In this document: positions 9,201-18,865 of the stretch, piece after piece | Position numbering within the stretch: position 1 is the stretch's first letter | Layout: each line of letters starts with the position of its first letter | NCBI RefSeq assembly: GCF_025962655.1 | Contig: NZ_JAGFPE010000003.1 | Span: forward strand, 496,001 to 560,000 | DNA from: Candidatus Symbiopectobacterium sp. NZEC151 | Lineage (GTDB): Bacteria; Pseudomonadota; Gammaproteobacteria; Enterobacterales; Enterobacteriaceae | Reading direction: 5' to 3' | Length of the DNA: 64,000 nt | Program-made: the position numbers and the translations under genes | Notes under the pieces: generated by a model | What the model was told of the DNA's origin: nothing | Database searches by the model: none | The model's input: only the letters and a program-made list of their open reading frames with translations

Positions 9201-10698
9201 GCAGGTCAATCCGAAAGCGATGATCTCAGTCAAGCTGGTTTCTGAACCGGGCGTGGGCACCATTGCGACCGGCGTAGCCAAAGCCTATGCCGACCTGATC
9301 ACCATCGCCGGATATGACGGCGGCACCGGTGCCAGCCCGCTCAGCTCAGTGAAATATGCGGGCTGCCCGTGGGAACTGGGGCTGGTGGAAACTCAGCAGG
9401 CGCTGGTGGCTAACGGCTTGCGCCACAAAATCCGTCTGCAAGTGGACGGCGGTCTGAAAACCGGCGTTGATATCATCAAGGCGGCGATTCTGGGCGCAGA
9501 AAGCTTCGGCTTCGGCACCGGCCCGATGGTGGCGCTCGGCTGTAAATACCTGCGTATTTGCCACCTGAACAACTGTGCTACCGGCGTCGCCACCCAGGAT
9601 GACAAGCTGCGCCGAGATCACTACCACGGCCTGCCTGAGCGTGTGATCAACTACTTCAACTTTATTGCGCAGGAAACCCGCCTGCTGATGGCGGAACTGG
9701 GCGTCAGTCAACTGGTTGATTTGATTGGCCGTACTGATCTGCTGGTGGAACTGGATGGCTTCACCGCCAAACAGAACAAACTGGATCTCTCTGCGCTGCT
9801 GCAAACCGCACAGCCGCAGCCGGGTAAAGCGCTGTACTGCACCGAGAGCAACCCGCCGTTCGATGAAGGGCTGTTGAACAAGGCGCTGCTGTCTCAGGCG
9901 CAACCGCACATCGCAGCGAAACAGAGCAAAGCGCTCTACTTTGATATCCGCAACACCGACCGTTCCGTCGGCGCAACGCTGTCCGGTGCCATTGCCGCGC
10001 AGCACGGCGATCAAGGGCTGGCAAGCGATCCGATCAAAGCCAACTTCTCCGGTACTGCCGGACAGAGCTTCGGCGTATGGAACGCAGGCGGCGTCGAACT
10101 GACGTTGACCGGCGATGCCAACGACTATGTGGGCAAAGGCATGGCTGGCGGTTGCATCTCCGTGCGTCCACCAGTCGGCTCCGCGTTCCGCAGCCATGAG
10201 GCGAGCATTATCGGCAACACCTGTCTGTACGGTGCCACCGGCGGCAAGCTGTTTGCCGCAGGCCGCGCGGGTGAACGTTTCGGCGTGCGTAACTCCGGTG
10301 CCATCACCGTGGTGGAAGGTATCGGCGACAACGGCTGTGAATACATGACGGGCGGTATCGTCTGCGTATTGGGTCGCACCGGCGTCAACTTTGGCGCAGG
10401 CATGACCGGCGGTTTCGCCTACGTACTGGATGAAGACGGCGAGTTCCGTAAGCGCGTCAACCCTGAGCTGGTGGAAGTGCTGTCGGTCGACGACCTGGCG
10501 ATTCACGAAGAGCACCTGCGCGGTTTGATCACCGAGCACGTGCAGCACACCGGTTCCCAGCGTGGCGAAGAGATCCTCGCTAACTGGCCGGTCTGGGCGT
10601 CGCGTTTCGCGCTGGTGAAACCCAAGTCGAGTGATGTGAAGGCATTATTAGGGCATCGTAGTCGTTCCGCAGCCGAATTGCGGGTTCAGGCGCAGTAA
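6238..10698 (+). CDS. gltB: Glutamate synthase (NADPH), large subunit
   Basis: The large subunit of NADPH-GOGAT transfers the amide of glutamine to 2-oxoglutarate, giving two glutamates. The 1486-residue precursor has the short propeptide MLYDASQERDN, after which Cys12 becomes the N-terminal nucleophile of the class II amidotransferase domain. The FMN/synthase domain follows, then the 3Fe-4S ligands Cys1102, Cys1108 and Cys1113 (CKYLRICHLNNC). The C-terminal glycine-rich beta-helix lies at about 1230-1440. All key residues are intact and the length equals the E. coli protein. The operon partner gltD begins 10 bp downstream. Confidence 0.99.
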   Translation: MLYDASQERDNCGFGLIAHIEGEPSHKVVRTAIHALARMQHRGAILADGKTGDGCGLLLQKPDRFYRLVAEEHGWRLAKNYAVGMMFLNQDQDLARAARRIVEEELQNETLSVLGWREVPTNPDVLGEIALSSLPRIEQIFVNAPAGWSPRDMERRLFMARRRIEKRIQDKEFYVCSFSNLINIYKGLCMPADLPRFYLDLADLRLESAICLFHQRFSTNTVPRWPLAQPFRYLAHNGEINTIAGNRQWARARAYKFKTPLIPDLQDAAPFVNETGSDSSSLDNMLELFLSGGMDIVRAMRLLVPPAWQNNPDMDPELRSFFDFNSMHMEPWDGPAGIVMSDGRYAACNLDRNGLRPARYVITKDKLITCASEVGIWDYQPDEVVEKGRVGPGELMVIDTLEGRILHSNETDNDLKGRHPYKEWMERNVKRLVPFEELPDDQVGSRKLDDSQLETYQKQFGYSSEELDQILRVLGENGQEATGSMGDDTPFAVLSSRPRIIYDYFRQQFAQVTNPPIDPLREAHVMSLATCIGREMNVFCEAEGQAHRLSFKSPILLYSDFTQLLTQDQQHYRAETLDLTFDPREKSLQQTVEALCEEAERKVREGAVLLVLSDRAISEHRLPVPAPMAVGAIQHRLVEKSLRCDANLIVETASARDPHHFAVLLGFGATAIYPYLAYESLARLVDNHTIEKPYRTVMLNYRNGINKGLYKIMSKMGISTIASYRCSKLFEAVGLHKELSALCFHGVVSRIGGANFGDFEQDLQNLAKRAWLKRKTLEQGGLLKFVYDGEYHAYNPDVVNTLQQAVKSGEYSDYLEYAKHVNERPVATLRDLLAIKPQEGVAIPVDDVEPASELFKRFDTAAMSIGALSPEAHESLAEAMNAIGGNSNSGEGGEDPARYGTNKVSRIKQVASGRFGVTPAYLVNADVIQIKVAQGAKPGEGGQLPGDKVTPYIARLRYSVPGVTLISPPPHHDIYSIEDLAQLIFDLKQVNPKAMISVKLVSEPGVGTIATGVAKAYADLITIAGYDGGTGASPLSSVKYAGCPWELGLVETQQALVANGLRHKIRLQVDGGLKTGVDIIKAAILGAESFGFGTGPMVALGCKYLRICHLNNCATGVATQDDKLRRDHYHGLPERVINYFNFIAQETRLLMAELGVSQLVDLIGRTDLLVELDGFTAKQNKLDLSALLQTAQPQPGKALYCTESNPPFDEGLLNKALLSQAQPHIAAKQSKALYFDIRNTDRSVGATLSGAIAAQHGDQGLASDPIKANFSGTAGQSFGVWNAGGVELTLTGDANDYVGKGMAGGCISVRPPVGSAFRSHEASIIGNTCLYGATGGKLFAAGRAGERFGVRNSGAITVVEGIGDNGCEYMTGGIVCVLGRTGVNFGAGMTGGFAYVLDEDGEFRKRVNPELVEVLSVDDLAIHEEHLRGLITEHVQHTGSQRGEEILANWPVWASRFALVKPKSSDVKALLGHRSRSAAELRVQAQ

Positions 10699-12126
<1,428 letters not shown>

Positions 12127-12161
12127 TCGTAGCCTGACGTTGCTGAGAAAGTCACTTTACC

Positions 12162-12251
12162 CCTCGTCATCCTCGGCGAAAGCCGGGGATCTTTGTCAGA
12201 CGAAACGCGTTTCATCTGCACGAGATTCCCGCCTTCGCGGGAATGACGGGG
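12162..12251. repeat. Palindromic intergenic repeat (REPIN/MITE-like) after gltD
   Basis: Three hairpins sit side by side: CCTCGGC-GAAA-GCCGGGG (about 12171-12187), the nearly perfect 22-bp palindrome CAGACGAAACGCGTTTCATC (from 12197), and TTCCCGC-CTTC-GCGGGAA (12225-12242). The outer hairpins are flanked by CGTCAT on the left and ATGACG on the right, and by GGATCT and AGATTC, so the whole 90 bp can also fold as one long stem. The core CGTCATTCCCGCGAAGGCGGGAA is a motif I know from dispersed intergenic repeats in many Proteobacteria. Copies elsewhere in this genome cannot be checked here. It may also end gltBD transcripts. Confidence 0.75.
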
Positions 12252-12277
12252 TGGACGGAAATGAGTGGCTGGATGAG

Positions 12278-12694
12278 TCAGCTACTGCTGTTGAACTGAT
12301 CGAGGATGTCCTGCTCTGTCAGCATTGGGGTTTGCTGGGCGAAATCATAAAAATCCGGTTTGCTTTCGATATAAATCTGGCTCACCAACCGTTTGCGATC
12401 GTCCGGGAATATCCCCGCAGACAGCTCATAGGTTTGCGTTTCCAACAGCAGGTAATAGAGATGGGTGCCACAGATGCGGCAGAACGTACGCTCGGCCCAT
12501 TCTGACGAGCGATAATGCGTGACGTTCTCTTCACCGTGCATCACCACGTCCTGTTTGCACTCTACCGCCAACAGCGGTCCGCCGCCCCACTGGCGGCACA
12601 TATTGCAGTGACACACGCTAACGTCATGCACGCACGCTTCCGGCACGTCGACGGTGACTGCACCGCATAAGCACTGGCCCTTGGTCATTTTCAT
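12278..12694 (-). CDS. GFA (CENP-V) family zinc protein
   Basis: The 138-residue protein is a GFA-fold enzyme (glutathione-dependent formaldehyde-activating / CENP-V family). Zinc ligands are visible in QCLCG (Cys8, Cys10), CHCNMC (Cys28, Cys30, Cys33) and FCRICGTH. The family name comes from one member proposed to help form S-hydroxymethylglutathione; most members, including this one, have no proven substrate. I chose the ATG at 12694 because AGGAGGG lies just before it; a longer frame to 12757 would run through the sspB terminator. It is separated from sspB by that terminator. In E. coli this interval carries the nan genes instead. Confidence 0.8.
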   Translation of the reverse strand: MKMTKGQCLCGAVTVDVPEACVHDVSVCHCNMCRQWGGGPLLAVECKQDVVMHGEENVTHYRSSEWAERTFCRICGTHLYYLLLETQTYELSAGIFPDDRKRLVSQIYIESKPDFYDFAQQTPMLTEQDILDQFNSSS

Positions 12695-12744
12695 CACGCC
12701 CTCCTGCCGCAAACGGTTATCGTTTTTTTCAACGCTGTTGCCAT

Positions 12745-12776
12745 AAAAAAGGGGCATACCGACGGTTGCCCCTTTT
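12745..12776 (-). terminator. Rho-independent terminator of sspA-sspB
   Basis: On the minus strand GGGGCA and TGCCCC pair around the loop ACCGTCGGTA and are followed by CTTTTTTAT, a textbook intrinsic terminator 13 bp beyond the sspB stop. The A-run on the other side makes it potentially bidirectional. Confidence 0.85.
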
Positions 12777-12788
12777 CTGTGAATGTGG

Positions 12789-13286
12789 TTATTTTACCAC
12801 GCGTAACGAGGGTCGCCCGCCGCGCGGAGCCGGTGGTGGCTCGTCATCAGGCGGGTTAGTCTCTATCACGTTGTCTTGATGCTCGTTATCCACAACCGAC
12901 ATCACCACACCCGGCGTCAATGCCTCACCCTGCGCATCCGTCAGGTTATCCAGCTCATAGGCTGGCTCGGGCTCAAACATGGTGCCAGCGCCGTTCTCAC
13001 GGGCGTAAATGGCCAGCACGGCGGCCATCGGCACATAAACCTGACGTGGTACGCCGCCAAAGCGAGCGTTAAAACGCACGCTGTCATCAGCCAACTCCAG
13101 GCCACCTACCGCGCGCTGTGCGATATTCAGTACTATCTGCCCATCGCGGGCGAATTCCATTGGCACCATTACGCCCGGCAGCGATACATCAACCACCAGA
13201 TGCGGCGTTAATTGATTATCCAGCAGCCAATCATAAAAAGCCCGCAACAGATACGGACGGCGCGGAGACAGTTGAGACAACGCCAT
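12789..13286 (-). CDS. sspB: ClpXP protease specificity-enhancing factor SspB
   Basis: SspB is the adaptor that binds ssrA-tagged proteins from stalled ribosomes, and also the RseA fragment, and hands them to ClpXP. The 165-residue protein has the substrate-binding domain (MALSQLSPRRPYLLRAFYDW ... about residue 110), a flexible acidic and proline-rich linker, and the C-terminal ClpX-binding tail GGRPSLRVVK. It starts 6 bp after the sspA stop, so the pair form one operon. The RseA link is notable because degS, which makes that fragment, is encoded about 6 kb away. Confidence 0.96.
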   Translation of the reverse strand: MALSQLSPRRPYLLRAFYDWLLDNQLTPHLVVDVSLPGVMVPMEFARDGQIVLNIAQRAVGGLELADDSVRFNARFGGVPRQVYVPMAAVLAIYARENGAGTMFEPEPAYELDNLTDAQGEALTPGVVMSVVDNEHQDNVIETNPPDDEPPPAPRGGRPSLRVVK

Positions 13287-13292
13287 ACAGAT

Positions 13293-13934
13293 TTAACCTC
13301 GGGTGTGCAAACGGATTTCACGCTCGGCTTCGGTCAAGGATGCCAGGAAAGCATCACGTTCGAAGACGCGCGTCATATAACCTTTCAGCTCTTTCGCCCC
13401 TGCGCCCGTCAATTCAATGCCCAGCAGCGGCAAACGCCACAGCAGCGGTGCCAGATAGCAGTCGACCAGGCTGAACTCTTCGCTCATGAAATAAGGCGCT
13501 TCATTGAACACGGGTGCAACGGCCAGCAACTCTTCGCGCAGCTGTTTACGCGCAGCATCTGCCTCTTGTGCATTCCCCTGCATGATTTTTTTCAGGAGGG
13601 AATACCAATCGGATTCAATGCGGTGCATCATCAGGCGGCTGGTTCCGCGCGCTACCGGATACACCGGCATCAGCGGAGGATGAGGGAAACGCTCATCCAG
13701 ATACTCCATGATGATACGAGATTCATACAGCGTCAGTTCACGATCGACCAGCGTCGGCACGGAGCCATAGGGATTGAGGTCAATAAGATCCTGTGGCAGG
13801 TTATCCATATCCACCAGCTCAATCTCGACACTCACGCCCTTTTCCGCCAAGACAATGCGAACCTGATGGCTAAAAATGTCGGACTGACCAGAAAACAGCG
13901 TCATCACCGAACGTTTGTTGGCAGCGACAGCCAT
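13293..13934 (-). CDS. sspA: Stringent starvation protein A
   Basis: SspA has a glutathione S-transferase fold without GST activity. It binds RNA polymerase, is needed for P1 late transcription and acid tolerance, and lowers H-NS levels in starved E. coli. The 213-residue protein begins MAVAANKRSVMTLFSGQSD, with NPYGSVPTLVDRELTLYESR (thioredoxin-like half) and KGYMTRVFERDAFLASLTEAE (C-terminal half). The start at 13934 has GGAGG six bases upstream and matches the E. coli start; an in-frame GTG-side extension to 13946 is unlikely. Confidence 0.97.
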   Translation of the reverse strand: MAVAANKRSVMTLFSGQSDIFSHQVRIVLAEKGVSVEIELVDMDNLPQDLIDLNPYGSVPTLVDRELTLYESRIIMEYLDERFPHPPLMPVYPVARGTSRLMMHRIESDWYSLLKKIMQGNAQEADAARKQLREELLAVAPVFNEAPYFMSEEFSLVDCYLAPLLWRLPLLGIELTGAGAKELKGYMTRVFERDAFLASLTEAEREIRLHTRG

Positions 13935-14229
13935 GAAAACCTCCAAGTTTATCGAGAAATACGACTAATAACTAAACGGCGCTATCCTGCATAGCCCGGA
14001 ATCACTGTACGTGATTGTCCACAAGAAAAACGTCTGGCGGCATCAACATTCGGGAAAATTGCCGACTGGCATACAGGCACAAAATCGGCAAATAGTTTAC
14101 CAGATTTTGTGCGTTCTGTGGTGAAAGAAGCGCAATTTCATTACTAACCCTCAGAAAAGCAGGATTATTTTTTTATCTGGAGAGGCGGAATGTGAGCAGA
14201 ATGAACCTGATGAGGCGAATGCAAGGCAA
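13935..14229. promoter_or_regulatory. sspA promoter region with inverted repeat around the -10
   Basis: With the downstream rpsI terminator this is a 355-bp gap between sspA and rpsI. A -10-like TAAACT (minus strand, 14094-14099) lies about 160 bp upstream of the sspA ATG with no strong -35. It is bracketed by the perfect 9-bp inverted repeat CACAAAATC (14078-14086) and GATTTTGTG (14103-14111). No coding sequence is apparent in the interval. Confidence 0.45.
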
Positions 14230-14261
14230 AAAAAACCCGGTGCAAGCACCGGGTTTTTTGC
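14228..14261 (-). terminator. Terminator of the rplM-rpsI operon
   Basis: AAAACCCGGTGC-AA-GCACCGGGTTTT is a perfect hairpin with an A-tract on one side and a T-tract on the other, so it can end transcription in both directions. It lies about 30 bp after the rpsI stop. Confidence 0.9.
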
Positions 14262-14289
14262 GTTGATTTGCAGCGATAAACGCCAGAAA

Positions 14290-14685
<396 letters not shown>

Positions 14686-14697
14686 CTATAATCCCGA

Positions 14698-15147
<450 letters not shown>

Positions 15148-15301
15148 TTACACGTTGGTGAACACCCAAACGCTTCAATAAATTCAGAAATAAAGTGTCG
15201 AGGTTCACACGGCATCTAGTCCAGCAAACCTACCCCTTCGAATAGCCATGCCGGCGCGATTAACGTTTCGGGAAAAAAACGTTGTAACGTGGGGTCGCAG
15301 G

Positions 15302-15307
15302 ATTATA
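15302..15307 (-). promoter_or_regulatory. -10 element of the rplM-rpsI promoter
   Basis: On the minus strand a consensus TATAAT is followed by a GC-rich discriminator (CCTGCGACCCC), the arrangement expected of a growth-rate- and ppGpp-controlled ribosomal protein promoter. No good -35 hexamer was seen at 16-18 bp. The predicted leader is about 170 nt. Confidence 0.55.
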
Positions 15308-15371
15308 GAGAAGTCGATAGCAAAGATCGACCTCTTTTCCACCAAAGCGCAATAAATTACCCGTTGCCCAC

Positions 15372-16523
15372 TCAGGCAAGGTGCGGTTGGCTCAAATATT
15401 CTTCACTTTGCATCTCTTGCAGCCGCGACAGGCAGCGCTGATATTCGAATTTCAGGTGCTCGCCTTGATACAGCGCGAACATCGAGGTTTGCGCCGCGAT
15501 CACCAGCTTGACCCGCCGCTCATAAAACTCATCCACCAACGCCAGAAAACGGCGCGCCGCATTCTCCTCTTTGGTCCCCATCACCGTCACGTTGTGCAGC
15601 AGGACCGTGTGGTAGAGGCGCGACAGCGCAATATAGTCATTCTGGCTGCGTGCATCGAGACATAGCGTAGCAAAATCGACGGCCAGCACGCCATCGCCCG
15701 CACTGAGCGTCGGCATAGGCCGGTGGTTGATCTCCAGCACCGGTCCCGGCGCAGAGAATGCCCGGCCAGACAAGCGCGAGAACATTTGTCGCATTTCAGC
15801 CTCGGTGTCGGGCGACAGCGGCGTCAGATAGAGATGCGCCTGCGTCAGCGTGCGCAGGCGATAATCGATGCCCGCATCGACATTGCGCACCTCGCAGTAC
15901 TGCTTGATCAGATCGATAGCCGGCAAAAAACGACTGCGTTGTAAGCCGTTACGATAGAGGTTATCCGGAGGAATATTGGAGGTGGCCACCAAGGTAACGC
16001 CGCGGGCGAACAACGCACGCAACAGTTCCGCCAGCAGCATGGCATCGGTGATATCCGTAACGAAAAACTCATCAAAGCAGAGCACATCGGTCTGCGCTTT
16101 AAACCCATCCGCCACCAGCTCCAGCGGGTTCGGTTGCCCCTGTAGCTGGTTCAGCTCTTCGTGCACGCGCAGCATAAAGCGATGGAAATGCAGCCGCAGC
16201 TTGCGTTCTGTCGGCAGACTCTGGAAAAACAGATCCATCAGCCAGGTTTTGCCGCGCCCGACCCCGCCCCACATATAAAGCCCCTGCACCGGAGCCGCAG
16301 GCGTTTTATCTGCCAGTCCCAGCCAGTGCCGCCAGCGGACAAAGCGGCCATCGGATACGGGAGTCGCCTGCGACGCTTCGCGCGCTTGCAAGGCCTGATA
16401 AATGCCATGCAGCGCGGTTACCGTTTGCCGTTGTACCTCATCAGGCTGATACTCGCCCGCCGCCACTGCCTGCTGATAATGTGCCAATGGCCCAGCAAGC
16501 GGCAGCGTTGTCGGTTGTATCAT
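15372..16523 (-). CDS. zapE: Cell division ATPase ZapE
   Basis: ZapE is an AFG1-like AAA+ ATPase that associates with the Z-ring late in constriction and is important under heat or low oxygen in E. coli. The protein (383 residues from this start) has the Walker A motif GGVGRGKTW, a Walker B region CFDEFFVTDI, and the arginine-finger region ATSNIPPDNLYRNGLQR. I chose the ATG at 16523 because GGGAG lies eight bases upstream; an alternative ATG at 16541 adds six residues. It is divergent from zapG, as in E. coli. Confidence 0.95.
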   Translation of the reverse strand: MIQPTTLPLAGPLAHYQQAVAAGEYQPDEVQRQTVTALHGIYQALQAREASQATPVSDGRFVRWRHWLGLADKTPAAPVQGLYMWGGVGRGKTWLMDLFFQSLPTERKLRLHFHRFMLRVHEELNQLQGQPNPLELVADGFKAQTDVLCFDEFFVTDITDAMLLAELLRALFARGVTLVATSNIPPDNLYRNGLQRSRFLPAIDLIKQYCEVRNVDAGIDYRLRTLTQAHLYLTPLSPDTEAEMRQMFSRLSGRAFSAPGPVLEINHRPMPTLSAGDGVLAVDFATLCLDARSQNDYIALSRLYHTVLLHNVTVMGTKEENAARRFLALVDEFYERRVKLVIAAQTSMFALYQGEHLKFEYQRCLSRLQEMQSEEYLSQPHLA

Positions 16524-16758
16524 CTCGCGTTCTCCCTTCATCCGTCATTTTCCGAAAAAAAGTTAGTCGTGTTTTATCGCCCGTTACCGGCGATTCGCTC
16601 CGCGATCGTCGCATTTTTCCATGATATCACCTGAAAGAGATCCCAATTACCTTACAGCGTCGCGTTTCGGGACTCCACTCGGGCGGCGTTAGCGGTTATA
16701 GTGGCTATTATGAAGTGAAAAAACCCTACGGGACAACGACGTCGAAAGAGGTGTCTTT

Positions 16759-17163
16759 ATGACTTGGGAGTATGCGCTAATAGGATTAGTTGTCGGCATC
16801 ATCATCGGTGCTGTCGCCATGCGCTTTGGCAACCGTACTCTGCGGCAGCAGCAAGCGCTGCAAAGCGAGTTGGAAAAGAGCAAAACCGAACTGGAGACCT
16901 ATCGTCAGGAGTTGGTGGGCCATTTTGCCCACAGCGCCGAGTTGTTGGACAACATGGCAAAAGATTACCGTCAGTTGTACCAGCATATGGCAAAAAGCTC
17001 TAGCAACCTGCTGCCAGATTTGCCGATGCAGGATAATCCGTTTCGCTATCGCTTAACCGAGGCGGAAGCAGACAACGATCAGGCCCCAGTGGGCATGCCG
17101 CCACGCGATTATTCAGACGGCGCGTCCGGACTGCTGCGCGGTGAGCGCCCTCTGCGCAAATAA
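16759..17163 (+). CDS. zapG: Z-ring associated membrane protein ZapG (YhcB)
   Basis: The 134-residue protein has one N-terminal transmembrane helix (MTWEYALIGLVVGIIIGAVA), then a long coiled coil (about 25-85) and a polar C-terminal tail, the DUF1043 architecture. YhcB/ZapG links division with envelope synthesis in E. coli; loss gives division and envelope defects. GAGGTG precedes the ATG. The coiled-coil part LETYRQELVGHFAHSAELLD is the conserved core. Confidence 0.94.
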   Translation: MTWEYALIGLVVGIIIGAVAMRFGNRTLRQQQALQSELEKSKTELETYRQELVGHFAHSAELLDNMAKDYRQLYQHMAKSSSNLLPDLPMQDNPFRYRLTEAEADNDQAPVGMPPRDYSDGASGLLRGERPLRK

Positions 17164-17178
17164 TCACCCTGCGCCCTA

Positions 17179-17207
17179 CTGCGTGAAGGACAACATCCTT
17201 CACGCAG
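17179..17207 (+). terminator. Hairpin after zapG, probable terminator
   Basis: CTGCGTGAAGGA and TCCTTCACGCAG form a 12-bp perfect stem around CAACA, 16 bp after the zapG stop. No T-run follows, so it may act with Rho or protect the 3' end. Confidence 0.5.
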
Positions 17208-17274
17208 CCTACATCCCCGACGTCCCTTCCCTGCCAGTTTGACGATAGTTACATTCCCTTGACGAAAGAACAGT

Positions 17275-17302
17275 GAACTTTACACGTTATTCGCTGGTCG
17301 AC
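17275..17302 (+). promoter_or_regulatory. Possible sigma-E promoter of degQ
   Basis: TGAACTTT (GAACTT at 17275-17280) is followed after 16 bp by GTCGAC (17297-17302), resembling the RpoE consensus GGAACTT and GTCNAA. It would start transcription about 85 bp before degQ. The match is partial, and degQ is not a classical RpoE gene in E. coli, so this is tentative. Confidence 0.35.
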
Positions 17303-17392
17303 TCTTCACCAGCCGTTTAAGTTTATATATCATCATTTTATTCATAATCGACATTCTGTCGATGGTTCGCAGGTTGTGAGAGATAACGTCAA

Positions 17393-18763
17393 ATGAAGAA
17401 AAAATCATTATTATTCAGCGCACTGGCAGTAAGCATGAGCCTGGCATTGTCATCGCTTCCAGCAGCATTTGCCGCCCTGCCCGCCGTGGTGGAAGGTCAA
17501 CAGTTACCCAGTCTGGCACCAATGTTGGAAAAAGTGCTGCCTGCGGTGGTCAGCGTGCATGTCGAAGGCACGCAAACCCAGCGCCAACGCGTACCGGAAG
17601 AGTTTAAATTCTTCTTTGGCCCGAATGCGCCGTCAGGCAAGCAGAACAGTCGCCCGTTTGAAGGCCTCGGTTCCGGCGTGATTATTGATGCGGCCAAAGG
17701 GTATGTCCTGACCAATAACCATGTCATCAACAACGCCGATAAAATTCGCGTGCAGTTGAATGACGGTCGGGAATATGAAGCCAAACTGCTGGGTCGCGAT
17801 GAGCAAAGCGACATCGCGCTGCTGCAACTGAACGATGCCAAGAATCTGCAAGAAGTTAAAATGGCGGATTCTGACCAGTTGCGCGTCGGGGATTTCGCCG
17901 TTGCCGTGGGTAACCCGTTCGGCCTCGGCCAAACGGCCACATCTGGCATTATCTCCGCACTGGGTCGCAGCGGCCTGAATCTGGAAGGGTTAGAAAACTT
18001 TATCCAGACCGATGCCTCCATTAACCGCGGTAACTCCGGCGGTGCACTGGTTAACCTCAACGGTGAGCTGATCGGGATTAACACCGCGATCCTGGCACCG
18101 GGCGGCGGCAACATCGGTATCGGGTTTGCCATTCCCAGCAACATGGCGCAAAACCTGGCACAGCAGCTTATCGAGTTCGGTGAAGTGAAACGCGGTCTGT
18201 TGGGCATCAAAGGCAGTGAAATGACCGCCGACATGGCGAAAGCCTTCAAGGTGGAGGCGCAACGTGGTGCCTTCGTCAGTGAAGTATTGCCAAAATCAGC
18301 GGCCGCCAAAGCCGGTATCAAAGCCGGTGATGTGCTGACATCACTGGACGGCAAGCCGATCAGCAGCTTTGCTGAGCTGCGCGCCAAAATCGGCACCACC
18401 GCGCCCGGTAAAACGGTGAAGATTGGCCTGCTGCGCGAAGGTAAACCGCTGGAACTCTCCGTGGTTCTCGATAACAACACCTCTGCCGCCACCAGCGCTG
18501 AGAGCCTTTCTCCGGCCTTGCAGGGCGCATCGCTTGCCAATGGTCAGGCGAAGGATGGCAGCAAAGGGGTGCAGATTGAAGACGTCACCAAAGACACACC
18601 CGCAGCACAAGTGGGCTTGCAGAAGGGCGATATCATTATCGGCGTTAACCGTGAGCGGGTAGAAAACATCACCCAGTTGCGCAAAATTCTGGAAAGCAAA
18701 CCCAGCGTGTTGGCGCTGAACGTGGTGCGTGGCGAAGAAACGATTTACCTGCTGTTACGCTAA
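17393..18763 (+). CDS. degQ: Periplasmic serine endoprotease DegQ
   Basis: DegQ is an HtrA-family protease and chaperone of the periplasm. The 456-residue precursor has a signal peptide ending at AAFA-ALP (about residue 27), a trypsin-like domain with His110 (TNNHVIN), Asp140 (SDIALL) and Ser215 (GNSGGAL), and two PDZ domains (about 255-345 and 365-455). It lacks the long Q-linker loop of DegP, and its place upstream of degS supports DegQ rather than DegP. Confidence 0.95.
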   Translation: MKKKSLLFSALAVSMSLALSSLPAAFAALPAVVEGQQLPSLAPMLEKVLPAVVSVHVEGTQTQRQRVPEEFKFFFGPNAPSGKQNSRPFEGLGSGVIIDAAKGYVLTNNHVINNADKIRVQLNDGREYEAKLLGRDEQSDIALLQLNDAKNLQEVKMADSDQLRVGDFAVAVGNPFGLGQTATSGIISALGRSGLNLEGLENFIQTDASINRGNSGGALVNLNGELIGINTAILAPGGGNIGIGFAIPSNMAQNLAQQLIEFGEVKRGLLGIKGSEMTADMAKAFKVEAQRGAFVSEVLPKSAAAKAGIKAGDVLTSLDGKPISSFAELRAKIGTTAPGKTVKIGLLREGKPLELSVVLDNNTSAATSAESLSPALQGASLANGQAKDGSKGVQIEDVTKDTPAAQVGLQKGDIIIGVNRERVENITQLRKILESKPSVLALNVVRGEETIYLLLR

Positions 18764-18778
18764 TACAATATATTGTAT
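18763..18778. promoter_or_regulatory. 16-bp perfect palindrome between degQ and degS
   Basis: ATACAATATATTGTAT is a perfect 16-bp palindrome overlapping the last base of the degQ stop codon, about 88 bp upstream of the degS ATG. Its symmetry and AT content look like a binding site for a dimeric repressor; no regulator is identified. Confidence 0.4.
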
Positions 18779-18792
18779 CAATACTATAAAAT

Positions 18793-18816
18793 CGGACACG
18801 GTACATGCCGTGTCCG
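18793..18816 (+). terminator. Hairpin between degQ and degS
   Basis: CGGACACGG and CCGTGTCCG form a 9-bp perfect stem with loop TACATG. No T-run follows. It may partly terminate degQ transcripts or protect their 3' end. Confidence 0.45.
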
Positions 18817-18865
18817 GTAAACTCATGTTATCCTCCGCTTACCTGTCCACTTCCCTGTACGTTTT

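Noticed and set aside
9346-10548. 400-codon minus-strand frame inside gltB
   Set aside because: Antisense to the GltB C-terminal domains, with no recognisable motif or ribosome site.
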